The position numbers and the translations under genes were made by a program. Source: BQJU01 sp964015035 (GTDB lineage: Bacteria > Bacteroidota > Bacteroidia > Chitinophagales > Saprospiraceae). From it: a stretch of DNA of 64,000 nucleotides. Positions 26,610-34,448 of the stretch are shown here, in pieces. The notes beneath the pieces were generated by a model, which was not told where the DNA came from, ran no database searches, and was given only the letters and a program-made list of their open reading frames with translations. The stretch's first letter is position 1, and every line of letters starts with the position of its first letter. The DNA lies in contig CAXHCA010000011.1 of the NCBI GenBank assembly GCA_964015035.1, positions 1 to 64,000 of the forward strand, given 5' to 3'.

Positions 26610-27941
26610 TCAATCCATTTTTGTTAAATCCAGGTTGCGGATCATCAGCAGATAAGACTTAGTGAACTCAACCACAGAATCAAAATTGAGGGAACTGATG
26701 GCTGGTGTCAACCGGGTAAATCGGTTGCGATTTTCGTCCACAATGTGCTCGATGGCCTTGCGAATGGCTTTTTTATTCAATTTTTGAGCCTCAAAATCGT
26801 AGTAATCCAGGTGGAAGCCCAGTTTTTGGAAGTATTCAGCTTCAACGATTTGGAAATACAGGTGAAACAGATCGCGATCAGGCTTGGGAATCGCATAATT
26901 AAACATGCAGTAGCCCACGATGTAACCCGGAATAGCCAGCGCTACACGATGGTGATTGTTGTCAAAATACCAATCCATATGATTGAGTTCCCCATCGATA
27001 AAACCAACCACTCGATCGTGATTCACCGGAGTGGTGATGCCAAAAGTGGTTTTAACCCGATACATTTCTTTGAAAAACTCTTCTTTGGGGCGATCCAGTA
27101 GTTTTTGCAACTCCTTGCAAAGGATGACATTTTTCTCTACAAGTGATTTTTCTCCTTTGGCAAAATAGAGCCGGTGCACCCGCTCCAGAGTTTCCATCAT
27201 ATAGCCTTCGGGCTTGATCAGGTAGTCGAGCTTATAAATAAGGTTTAACAACAAATAGCTAATGCCTCCCGGATACTGATCTTTATTGAGCGCACCCGAT
27301 TCTATTTCATCTAAAACGGTTTTGACTTCAGTTTGAATAAAATTGTACTTGATCTCCTTTTCCCACTCCGGTAAATCCTGGAGGTGGGAAGTATCCAGTG
27401 GCTCCAACATTTTAAATTCATCCAATAGTAGGTCATCCTGCTTATCCGCCTGAGTGGCTACTTCTTTCAGGGCATAATAGAGCTTGTAGGGAGAACCGTC
27501 CAGGGTATAGCTGTCAAAGACTACCGTAATGTTGTGGTCTTCATCGAGAGCAAAGCGGCTAAACTTCAAACTAAAGTTTTGCTCAATTAAGCGGCGCATG
27601 AAACCTACATTCAAAAATTGAGACCGGGCTACTTTGGCTTCGGCTTTGATTTTTTTGTCATTGGCAAATCCGGTAATCTTCTTGGACCCCTGGTAGATTT
27701 CAAAATGGATCGTACCGTTTTTTTCTTCCCATTTCACATTGTCTTCTCTTTCATCGCGGAGGTACTTAAAGAATTCGCGGTAAGAATCGAGGTAGTCATC
27801 TCGTTCAAATTTTTCCAGCGCCAAATCCCAGCAGTCATAATTTGCGTCAGTCTTGTAGGAGTCGCTATAGCGACCGAAGCGAATATCCGGTTGTGGTACC
27901 ACTTCCTCCTTTCCTCCAAAAATCCGATCAAAAAGTCCCAT
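26610..27941 (-). CDS. Conserved protein of unknown function
   Basis: 443 residues from the internal start MGLFDRIFGG (27941); the open frame extends six codons further. A cytosolic, charged protein without signal peptide or membrane helices. Residues 25-190 look like a mixed alpha/beta YbjN-like domain (WDLALEKFERDDYLDSYREF), followed by a helical C-terminal half. The start GLFDRIFGGK is a common amphipathic opening. It is not recognised as any named family. The stop lies 58 bp upstream of the paaD start, but there is no functional link visible. Confidence 0.7.
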   Translation of the reverse strand: MGLFDRIFGGKEEVVPQPDIRFGRYSDSYKTDANYDCWDLALEKFERDDYLDSYREFFKYLRDEREDNVKWEEKNGTIHFEIYQGSKKITGFANDKKIKAEAKVARSQFLNVGFMRRLIEQNFSLKFSRFALDEDHNITVVFDSYTLDGSPYKLYYALKEVATQADKQDDLLLDEFKMLEPLDTSHLQDLPEWEKEIKYNFIQTEVKTVLDEIESGALNKDQYPGGISYLLLNLIYKLDYLIKPEGYMMETLERVHRLYFAKGEKSLVEKNVILCKELQKLLDRPKEEFFKEMYRVKTTFGITTPVNHDRVVGFIDGELNHMDWYFDNNHHRVALAIPGYIVGYCMFNYAIPKPDRDLFHLYFQIVEAEYFQKLGFHLDYYDFEAQKLNKKAIRKAIEHIVDENRNRFTRLTPAISSLNFDSVVEFTKSYLLMIRNLDLTKMD

Positions 27942-28448
27942 TTCGTTCTCTGTTTTCAAATCAAAATGATAGAGGCGAAAAATACGACAATTATAACGAC
28001 AAGCCTAAGAGTAGCTATAAAATTCGCATTTGTGTCAATCGGGGCGGGCATTTTTTGGACAAGATTGGTCAAAATATCAAATTAGCGTGCGATTCTTCTT
28101 GATTTACCACAAAAAATATATATTTTTGTAAGGTTCTTTTACATATCATAATTTTCCCCCTTCCCTTCATCTATTCCTGTAATCCAAACTTTTGGGCTAT
28201 TGCCCGCATTTTCTTTTCACGAAGCAAATTTTACACTTCAACAGTGGCCATTATCAACGTATTAGATGTTTCTCTTTGACAGATTCCTTGACGAAAATTC
28301 AAAGTACATTAAATGCACAAAGATGGTTGTCTGTTACCCCGCCCCACCTTATGGTCTCTGACGATTTGGGATGATTTTTTATTGGCCGGATGGATCGGAA
28401 ACATTGGTGGCGATATTGAAATATTGTTTTTTTGATCGATGAATAAAA
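27942..28448. other. 507-bp divergent intergenic region
   Basis: It separates the unknown gene (minus) from the AraC-type gene (plus). It is AT-rich. Short open frames (for example 28192-28374) lack family features and are not called. No terminator or repeat element was recognised. Confidence 0.4.
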
Positions 28449-28814
28449 ATGTGTGTGATGGGAGCCTCTATTAAACCAAATTTAAGCTGGTTGAAGAATG
28501 TAAATCGAACCATTCTTCTCAACCTGAACAACAACAATTTCTTAGTGTCAGATCTAGCCAAATCTGCCTTTATGAGTGAACGGCAATTTTATCGGGAAGT
28601 CAAAAAGGCCACGGGACTTACGCCCAACCAGTATATCCAATGGGTAAAAATGGAAAAGGCAAGAGAATGGATCATGGCCGGTAAATATGGATCATTAAAG
28701 AAACTTTCTCAGGCCCTTGGATATACTCGAACAGACTATTTCGTTAAAATCTATCTGAGACATTTTGGCGAACCACCTGATTTAGCTAAAGGTGATCAAG
28801 CCTTTGATACATAG
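28449..28814 (+). CDS. Stand-alone AraC/XylS-type DNA-binding protein
   Basis: 121 residues comprising essentially only the double helix-turn-helix. NFLVSDLAKSAFMSERQFYREVKKATGLTPNQ is HTH1 and LKKLSQALGYTRTDYFVKIYLRHFGEPP is HTH2, as in the output domains of Bacteroidota hybrid sensors. There is no ligand or receiver domain. It lies directly upstream of the curli leader on the same strand and is the obvious candidate for a local regulator, though this is inferred from position only. An upstream frame suggests no missing N-terminal domain. Confidence 0.82.
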   Translation: MCVMGASIKPNLSWLKNVNRTILLNLNNNNFLVSDLAKSAFMSERQFYREVKKATGLTPNQYIQWVKMEKAREWIMAGKYGSLKKLSQALGYTRTDYFVKIYLRHFGEPPDLAKGDQAFDT

Positions 28815-28884
28815 TTAGTTAGAGAATTGTGTTTTTTAAATGTGATTGGCTGGTTTTTGGCAGGATTATGAGTTTGAAATCAGC

Positions 28885-28892
28885 TATCTTTG
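28885..28892 (+). promoter_or_regulatory. Candidate -7 promoter box upstream of the curli genes
   Basis: TATCTTTG matches TAnnTTTG. It is 565 bp from the csgA start, so if active it would give a very long 5' leader or transcribe an unannotated RNA. Confidence 0.35.
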
Positions 28893-29168
28893 TTGCATGA
28901 AGGTTTTTAATTAATATTACAGGAGTATTGTAAGTTAATAAGAAACGAAGATCAGACGACCAACCAGAGAATTTGTTCCCCCGCGACCTGTAGTCGCCCA
29001 AACTAAGATGTCCTTTTTACGCTCAGTCAGTAAAACTATTTAGATCAGCAGTGAGTTCGTTACGAGCGAATTGTTTTTAATTGGATGATTAAAAACATTG
29101 TATTGTAATGGCAAATGGTGATGTAATATCACAATTTGGAGGAGTTGGTATTGATTTAAAATAGTTTA

Positions 29169-29343
29169 GTACATGTTTGAAGGTGGTGCTTTAGCAGCGA
29201 AAATTGCAGGCTTTGGGTTCTCGCAAGGCTCATTTTTGAGTGCATCTCGGCTGAGCCGAGACGGACGAAAAAATAGCCGAAAAGAGCTTCCAAAATCCCG
29301 GTTTTACCGGGAATGAATGATTACCTCCAAACATGCACTCAGT
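29169..29343. repeat. Dispersed inverted-repeat element, GTTTGGAGGT family, copy 1
   Basis: The ends are inverted repeats (ACATGTTTGAAGGT left, ACCTCCAAACATGCACT right). The left 41 nt (29169-29209) match the reverse complement of 59389-59429 at 39 of 41 positions. The interior also has GGCTGAGCC and CCGG-TTTTA-CCGG hairpins. Confidence 0.8.
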
Positions 29344-29456
29344 ATCGCTTTATCCGTTCAAGTTGACTTATACCAGGTTAATAGCCTGCGTATGAGCAGT
29401 TATTGCTATGCATTTTTCACCAAACCCAATTTATAAATTAAAAATTTATTGCTAAA

Positions 29457-31037
29457 ATGAAAAAATTTCTTCTATTAACCCTAGCCTTTTTGCTCACTGT
29501 AGGACTAGCTGTCGCACAGCAGAACAATAGCAATGTCAACCAAAATGGAGACAAAAACGTTGGCAACAATACTCAGATTGGTAAAAAGAACGATGCTGGT
29601 ATCGACCAGGATGGTGACAACAACTCCAGTGACAACCACCAAAGAGGAGATGAAAACTGGCTAAATACCTTTCAGGATGGTGACTGGAATACATCCAATA
29701 CCAATCAGAATGGAGACAAAAATACTGCAAATACGGAGCAAAGAGGAGATGAAAACGAAAGCCTGACGAATCAGGATGGTGACCGCAATGATTCTAATGT
29801 GGATCAGCGTGGTCGCGAAAATGGAGCGTATACCGATCAGGATGGAGATCGGAATAATTCCAATACGGTGCAACGTGGTCGGGAGAACAATGCCGAAACG
29901 GACCAATACGGAAACGACAACTTTTCCCAAACCTACCAGGATGGCCGCGAAAATAGCTCTGCAGTAGACCAGGATGGTGATCGCAATGCTGCCTGGACGG
30001 ATCAATACGGTCGGGATAATGCTTCCTGGTTAAAGCAGGATGGTGACCGAAACCTGGGTTCGGTTTACCAAGATGGTGTCAACAACCACTCTGATGCTCA
30101 TCAGGACGGTGATGACAACGATATCTACGTCACTCAACTTTGGGAAAACAACCGCTCCTGGGCTAAGCAGGATGGTGATAAAAACCTGGGATCTGTTTAT
30201 CAGGATGGCAATTACAACCGTTCAAACCTAGACCAAGATGGGGATCGCAATACAGGATATATTACTCAGTTTGGCAATGGCAATCAATCTGACGCCAAGC
30301 AAGAGGGTGATAAGAACGTTGCACAAGTAGATCAATTTGGTAATCGCAACAGTTCTGACTTGAATCAGGATGGTGATGATAACGATATTTATGTTAGCCA
30401 GCTTTGGGAGGAAAACGACTCTTGGGCTAAGCAGGATGGTGACCACAACTCAGCAACTGTAAACCAAAACGGTTATAAGAATAATTCTCACTTGTTGCAG
30501 GATGGTGATCACAACTCAGCTAGTGTACAACAGTACGGTGTCAGAAATGACTCCGACCTAAAGCAAGACGGTGACAAAAATGACGCAAGTATCAATCAGT
30601 CAGGTGAAAGAAACCGCTCAAATGCATTGCAAGACGGTGACGATAACACCCTGTATGTCTCACAAATTTTCGATGACAACTCTTCCTGGGCCAAGCAAGA
30701 TGGTGACAAGAACCAGGGTGATGTAAACCAGTTTGGTTTTGAAAATACTTCAGACTTAACTCAAGATGGTGACCGCAACAATGCTGACATTGATCAAGTT
30801 GGTGCAAAAAACAGTGCATGGTCTTTGCAGGATGGTGACCAGAATATCTTGATGACCAATCAGGATGGTATCGAAAACACGGCCAATACAGAACAGGATG
30901 GTGACTATAACTTCTCTAACACCGTTCAATTTGGATACGACAACTACGGCAATACTTACCAGGAAGGTGATAAGCACACTTCCAATATCAATCAAGTGGG
31001 GGCACACAACGTATCTAACGTAATTCAGAAAGACTAA
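29457..31037 (+). CDS. Giant curlin-repeat fibre subunit (CsgA-like)
   Basis: 526 residues. Signal peptide 1-20 (cut after AVA), an 8-residue lead (21-28), then exactly 45 contiguous 11-residue units (29-523) and a QKD end. Every unit starts with Gln; position 3 is Gly in 42 of 45 and position 6 Asn in 44 of 45, the curlin QxGxxN pattern. From unit 14 to 44 every even unit begins Q(D/E)GD, giving the 22-residue strand-turn-strand period. Units 18-19, 26-27 and 34-35 share a QDGDDN..YV(T/S)Q(L/I)(W/F) variant every 88 residues. It is predicted to be secreted through CsgG and to polymerise as an amyloid. Much longer and more acidic than E. coli CsgA (5 repeats). Confidence 0.93.
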   Translation: MKKFLLLTLAFLLTVGLAVAQQNNSNVNQNGDKNVGNNTQIGKKNDAGIDQDGDNNSSDNHQRGDENWLNTFQDGDWNTSNTNQNGDKNTANTEQRGDENESLTNQDGDRNDSNVDQRGRENGAYTDQDGDRNNSNTVQRGRENNAETDQYGNDNFSQTYQDGRENSSAVDQDGDRNAAWTDQYGRDNASWLKQDGDRNLGSVYQDGVNNHSDAHQDGDDNDIYVTQLWENNRSWAKQDGDKNLGSVYQDGNYNRSNLDQDGDRNTGYITQFGNGNQSDAKQEGDKNVAQVDQFGNRNSSDLNQDGDDNDIYVSQLWEENDSWAKQDGDHNSATVNQNGYKNNSHLLQDGDHNSASVQQYGVRNDSDLKQDGDKNDASINQSGERNRSNALQDGDDNTLYVSQIFDDNSSWAKQDGDKNQGDVNQFGFENTSDLTQDGDRNNADIDQVGAKNSAWSLQDGDQNILMTNQDGIENTANTEQDGDYNFSNTVQFGYDNYGNTYQEGDKHTSNINQVGAHNVSNVIQKD

Positions 31038-31056
31038 GTGAATAATTGAAATATTT

Positions 31057-31091
31057 GAAGGAGGGGAGCTTCTGTTCCCTTCCTCTTTTGT
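31057..31091 (+). terminator. Possible attenuator between the fibre gene and the nucleator gene
   Basis: A GA-rich arm (AAGGAGGGGA) can pair with a CT-rich arm (TTCCCTTCCTC), allowing G-T pairs and one mismatch, before TCTTTTGTGTTTT. A weak terminator here would keep fibre-subunit mRNA more abundant than the downstream secretion genes. Confidence 0.4.
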
Positions 31092-31112
31092 GTTTTAGAA
31101 GATACCATACCA

Positions 31113-31640
31113 ATGAAACCCATTATTCTATTCTTATTACTTGTACTCGTCAGCTTTTCAGGAATAGCTCAGACCAACTCGGCGGCGGAAGAAGACTTTA
31201 TCAGAAATAATGTCGCTTTAAGGCTGGAAGGAAATGTGACCCAAATTCAACAAATTGGCGATTTTAATGAAGTGCATATCCTGCAGGACAATGTACAATA
31301 TGCCGAATTGCTACAACGCGGTGATTATAATGTCATTCAAACCGAAATGAGGGGAGGCGCCAATAGTTTGCAAGTACTGCAAGAGGGTGAGCAAAACAAT
31401 TATCAGTTACAACTCGAGGGCAGCAATAATGTTTTAGGCGTTTATCAGTACGGCCACAATAATGTGATGGTTCAAGAAATGGACCAAACTGACGATCGCC
31501 GGATGTATCTGCTGCAAAGGGGGAATGACAATTATTTGGAATACCGGGGCAACGACACCTACCAACCGGATCTGCCGTTACAAATCACCCAACATGGACA
31601 AGGCTTGCAATTGATTATCAATCCATCTAACCATTTCTAA
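31113..31640 (+). CDS. Small curlin-repeat protein, probable nucleator (CsgB-like)
   Basis: 175 residues. Signal peptide 1-19 (GIAQ). About seven degenerate curlin units of 11 residues (for example QQIGDFNEV, LQRGDYNVI, QEGEQNNYQ, YQYGHNNVM). They are less regular than in the upstream fibre subunit and end with a non-repeat tail that includes NDTYQPDLPLQIT. A short, divergent curlin protein next to a long regular one is the usual arrangement of nucleator and fibre subunit. It ends 3 bp before csgE. Confidence 0.82.
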   Translation: MKPIILFLLLVLVSFSGIAQTNSAAEEDFIRNNVALRLEGNVTQIQQIGDFNEVHILQDNVQYAELLQRGDYNVIQTEMRGGANSLQVLQEGEQNNYQLQLEGSNNVLGVYQYGHNNVMVQEMDQTDDRRMYLLQRGNDNYLEYRGNDTYQPDLPLQITQHGQGLQLIINPSNHF

Positions 31641-31643
31641 ATT

Positions 31644-32438
31644 ATGGGAATCACTCGCTTTTCATTTCCGGTCCTTTTGATGGTGGCCGCTGGTTGCTGG
31701 ACCGCGACTGTTGCCCAAGATTTGGAAGAATCCTTATCCGCAGTGATTCGTATCGATACGATTGCTGATGATAGGGTGTCCATTCAAAATATTTGTCAAA
31801 ACAATGGAGAAGAACCTTATTCCTCCCTCACCTATGAAGCGATTATCCTCAAGAGAGATTCGCGAGGCAATGTGTCCAACAACAAGCAAGGTGGCGAATT
31901 TTCAGTAGATCCCAAATCCGAAGAGATCTTATCTACTCAAAAGATGAACTTTGATTCCAAAGGATTGCTCACTGTTCGGCTAAAAATATATCAAGGTTCA
32001 AAGATGTTGGCCGATGCCTTTTATACCAATGGTAATGTAGATCAGATGCCAACCAAGGAGGAAGAGAATCCAGGCCAGCAGGAGAATGAAGTAGATCCTT
32101 TACTGGATGGCGGATTGATCATTGATGAAACCCGTACCCGGATAGGCAGAGAATTTTATGACCTTTTTTTTGGTCGATGGCAAACAGATGCTCCTCCGGG
32201 CATAGGAGACTACTTTATTCGTATCGAAGAACAACCTTTTCGGGGGCTAAATACCATTATTAAAGTGTATCTGGATGATGGGGTTGTTTTTCAACAGGTT
32301 TTACAGCCCCGGGCAAATTACGTAGAAGATTTGGTTGATTTTGTTGTGAGCCGGATGCAACGGTCTGTGGCTAGATTGGCACAGCTCCGCAAAGACTTTT
32401 CGGAAGAAGGCGATCAATCAGGAACCGGTATTTATTGA
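31644..32438 (+). CDS. csgE: CsgE with an N-terminal CsgH-like domain
   Basis: 264 residues. The signal region has both a lipobox-like AAGC and a later AQ cut site. Residues ~30-135 form a beta-rich domain (SLTYEAIILKRDSRGNVSNN, QGGEFSV, LTVRLKIYQG) like the CsgH/CsgC anti-amyloid chaperones. After a PTKEEENPGQQ linker, residues ~150-250 are CsgE (GLIIDETRTRIGREFYDLFF, IRIEEQPFRG, IIKVYLDDGVVFQQVLQPR), the periplasmic cap that guides subunits to CsgG. The CsgE part is secure; the N-terminal assignment rests on pattern memory. Confidence 0.87.
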   Translation: MGITRFSFPVLLMVAAGCWTATVAQDLEESLSAVIRIDTIADDRVSIQNICQNNGEEPYSSLTYEAIILKRDSRGNVSNNKQGGEFSVDPKSEEILSTQKMNFDSKGLLTVRLKIYQGSKMLADAFYTNGNVDQMPTKEEENPGQQENEVDPLLDGGLIIDETRTRIGREFYDLFFGRWQTDAPPGIGDYFIRIEEQPFRGLNTIIKVYLDDGVVFQQVLQPRANYVEDLVDFVVSRMQRSVARLAQLRKDFSEEGDQSGTGIY

Positions 32439-32442
32439 TGAT

Positions 32443-32455
32443 TTTCCAAACTCTA
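32443..32455 (+). repeat. Upstream arm complementary to the segment after csgF
   Basis: TTTCCAAACTCTA is the exact reverse complement of 32960-32972, just after csgF. Pairing in the mRNA would enclose the csgF coding region in a loop. CCAAACTCTA also recurs at 33063-33072 before csgG. Confidence 0.55.
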
Positions 32456-32501
32456 GTTGGCTAGTTAACGGTTGTTAGCTTACACCTAAATTCCAAAGAA
32501 A

Positions 32502-32924
32502 ATGAACAAACTCCTATCCGTACTGTGCACTTTATGGTGCGTACTCTTTTTCTGTACACCTATCTTTTCTCAAGATTTTGTTTATCGAGCCAAAAATCCT
32601 GCCTTTGGCGGTAGCGATTTCAACTACACCTGGTTACTCAATTCCGCCAATGCGCAAAACACCATTGAGGAAGAAGATCAGAATGATCCGTTTAATCAGG
32701 ACAATCAATTGGATCAATTTACAGAATCACTCAATCGGCAATTACTCAACCAGATTAGCCGTAACCTCTTTTCTGACCAGTTTGGACAAAATGGTCTTTC
32801 CGAAGGTACCTTCCTACTCGGTGATTTCCAAATTGAAATAATCGAAGGTCTGGACGGCATCAATATCACCATTTTTGATCTGGCAGGAGGTGGCCAAACC
32901 AGTATTCTGGTCCCCTTCTTTTGA
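32502..32924 (+). CDS. csgF: Curli assembly component CsgF
   Basis: 140 residues. Signal peptide 1-23 (IFSQ). The mature start QDFVYRAKNPAFGGSDFNYT and the LLNSANAQN motif are the N-terminal segment that inserts into the CsgG constriction in the solved E. coli complex. The rest (NQLDQFTESLNRQLLNQISR, then QIEIIEGLDGINITIFD) is the surface domain that anchors the nucleator. Normal length for the family. Both flanking gaps contain complementary sequences that could pair around this gene. Confidence 0.93.
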   Translation: MNKLLSVLCTLWCVLFFCTPIFSQDFVYRAKNPAFGGSDFNYTWLLNSANAQNTIEEEDQNDPFNQDNQLDQFTESLNRQLLNQISRNLFSDQFGQNGLSEGTFLLGDFQIEIIEGLDGINITIFDLAGGGQTSILVPFF

Positions 32925-32949
32925 TTGAAATTTTAAATTCAAGAATACC

Positions 32950-33072
32950 CTCCCGGATTTAGAGTTTGGAAAGGCTTGGCTACCTGTTCTTTGAAAGCTG
33001 AGCTATTAGAGAGCACTAAGGGTGGCCAGGCATTTTTCAATTTCCTGATCCGGGAGTTTTTACCAAACTCTA
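32950..33072 (+). promoter_or_regulatory. Interleaved inverted repeats (pseudoknot-like) before csgG
   Basis: The order is A (CTCCCGGAT, 32950-32958), B (TAGAGTTTGG, 32960-32969), A' (ATCCGGGAG, 33048-33056), B' (CCAAACTCTA, 33063-33072). A pairs with A' and B with B'. B' ends 7 nt before the csgG ATG, so pairing could cover the ribosome site. Confidence 0.5.
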
Positions 33073-33079
33073 TAGGTAC

Positions 33080-34429
33080 ATGAAATCATCTTTTTTTACT
33101 TCTATCATTCTGCTCCTATTGTTGAGCAGTGGATGTGGCGCGTATCTTCACCAACCGGCCGGGCATCAACCTGCACGGATCGGAGAGGAAACTGTAATCA
33201 CCTCCAGCCTCCGGGGATTGCCCGTTCCCAAAGATAAGCTCGTGGCAGCCGTGTATAAATTTCGCGACCAAACCGGTCAATACAAACCTTCCGAAAACGG
33301 GGCAAGCTGGTCAACCGCGGTCACTCAAGGCGGGACCAATATTTTGATCCGGGCCCTGGAAGACAGTGGCTGGTTTATTCCCATCGAACGCGAAAATATT
33401 GGCAACCTGTTTAATGAACGCAAAATCATTAGCTCCAGTCGGAAGCAGTATGGCAATGAAGAGCCACTGCCGCCACTGTTGTTTGCCGGAATCCTCTTGG
33501 AGGGAGGGGTCGTATCTTATGACGCCAACATCCTCACCGGTGGCATCGGTATCCGGTACTTTGGAGCGGGTGGCTCGGGCCAATATCGACAGGATCGTGT
33601 CACCGTTTATCTGCGAGCCATTTCCACCAGTACCGGGAAAATTTTAAAAACGGTCTATACCTCCAAGACCATCCTTTCTCAGGCCGTGGATGTGGGATTG
33701 TTTCGCTACGTGCGCTTCAAACGGTTGTTGGAAGCGGAAACGGGGTTTACCTACAACGAACCTTCCGAAATGGCTGTAACGGAAGCCATTGAAAAGGCTG
33801 TCCAGACCCTGGTGATGGAAGGCATTATAGAGAATTTGTGGGAAGCAGATACCAGCAAGGTCGCGCAAAACCAGTTGGCAATCGAATCCTATATGGAGGA
33901 GAAGAATGACATGCAGCGCACCGATATTTTCCAACGCGAACGACAAAATTACAACCCCAGTGCTAGCTTTGAAGCTGCGGGTATGGCACTCTTGTATCAG
34001 GGGGATTATCCCAACGCCCAACACCAACCGGGCATATCGGGTAGCATAGCTTACCATTTTAGTCCTTTTTTTTATACCCGCATTCGGGTGGGGACCAGCC
34101 AGTTTGCCACCGAACGGTTTTACAAAGAGCGCATCACCTTTGCCACCCTTGATGCTGGATTGCGCCTCCTGCCGCAAGACCGACTTTCTCCCATCGCGTA
34201 TGTGGGAGGTGGGGTGTTGATGGATGAAAATAATAATAGTTCCGCAACCAATTTTGTGTTGAATGCCGGCCTGTCGATGGAGTATCGATTGGGAAAATTA
34301 TGGGGCGTGGAACTGGGCGTAGGGCAACAATATTTGCTCAACGATCAGGTGGATGAAGTGGAGCAGGGTAAATTCAACGATTATTTTTGGTATGGCTCAC
34401 TTGGGCTGAAGGTTTTCTTTAATAAATAA
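33080..34429 (+). CDS. csgG: CsgG curli secretion pore with C-terminal barrel-like extension
   Basis: 449 residues against about 277 in E. coli. The lipobox LSSGC (Cys 19) makes it an outer-membrane lipoprotein. Residues ~40-260 carry the CsgG core: VYKFRDQTGQYKPSENGASW, STAVTQGGTNILIRALEDSG, WFIPIERENIGNLFNERKI and GIRYFGAGGSGQYRQDRVTV. From ~295 to 449 there is an added beta-rich domain (SGSIAYHFSPFFYTRIRVGT ... AYVGGGVLMDENNN ... YGSLGLKVFFNK) resembling small outer-membrane beta-barrels. The nonamer pore exports the two curlin proteins. Preceded by the interleaved repeats and followed after 19 bp by a lipoprotein gene. Confidence 0.93.
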   Translation: MKSSFFTSIILLLLLSSGCGAYLHQPAGHQPARIGEETVITSSLRGLPVPKDKLVAAVYKFRDQTGQYKPSENGASWSTAVTQGGTNILIRALEDSGWFIPIERENIGNLFNERKIISSSRKQYGNEEPLPPLLFAGILLEGGVVSYDANILTGGIGIRYFGAGGSGQYRQDRVTVYLRAISTSTGKILKTVYTSKTILSQAVDVGLFRYVRFKRLLEAETGFTYNEPSEMAVTEAIEKAVQTLVMEGIIENLWEADTSKVAQNQLAIESYMEEKNDMQRTDIFQRERQNYNPSASFEAAGMALLYQGDYPNAQHQPGISGSIAYHFSPFFYTRIRVGTSQFATERFYKERITFATLDAGLRLLPQDRLSPIAYVGGGVLMDENNNSSATNFVLNAGLSMEYRLGKLWGVELGVGQQYLLNDQVDEVEQGKFNDYFWYGSLGLKVFFNK

Positions 34430-34448
34430 CCCTAGATCGAAACTTATC

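Larger units (their letters stand above)
28815..29456. other. 642-bp leader region of the curli operon
   Basis: It holds a TATCTTTG box (28885-28892), a perfect 9-bp hairpin (29073-29081 with 29088-29096), a small GTGAT/ATCAC stem (29118-29132), one dispersed repeat element (29169-29343), and an AT-rich palindrome ATAAATT/AATTTAT (29433-29449) close to the csgA start. The length and structure suggest a long regulated leader or several promoters. Confidence 0.5.

Noticed and set aside
28192..28374. 60-codon open frame between the unknown gene and the AraC-type gene
   Set aside because: Random-looking composition and no recognisable domain or start context.
29536..31007. Several open frames antisense or out of frame within the fibre gene
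   Set aside because: They arise because the repeated Gln/Asp/Gly/Asn codons lack stop triplets in other frames; none has a family feature.
29541..31025. Tandem 33-bp periodicity resembling a repeat array or CRISPR
   Set aside because: The period is the 11-codon curlin unit of an intact reading frame with a signal peptide; the DNA copies vary at synonymous sites and there are no unique spacers.
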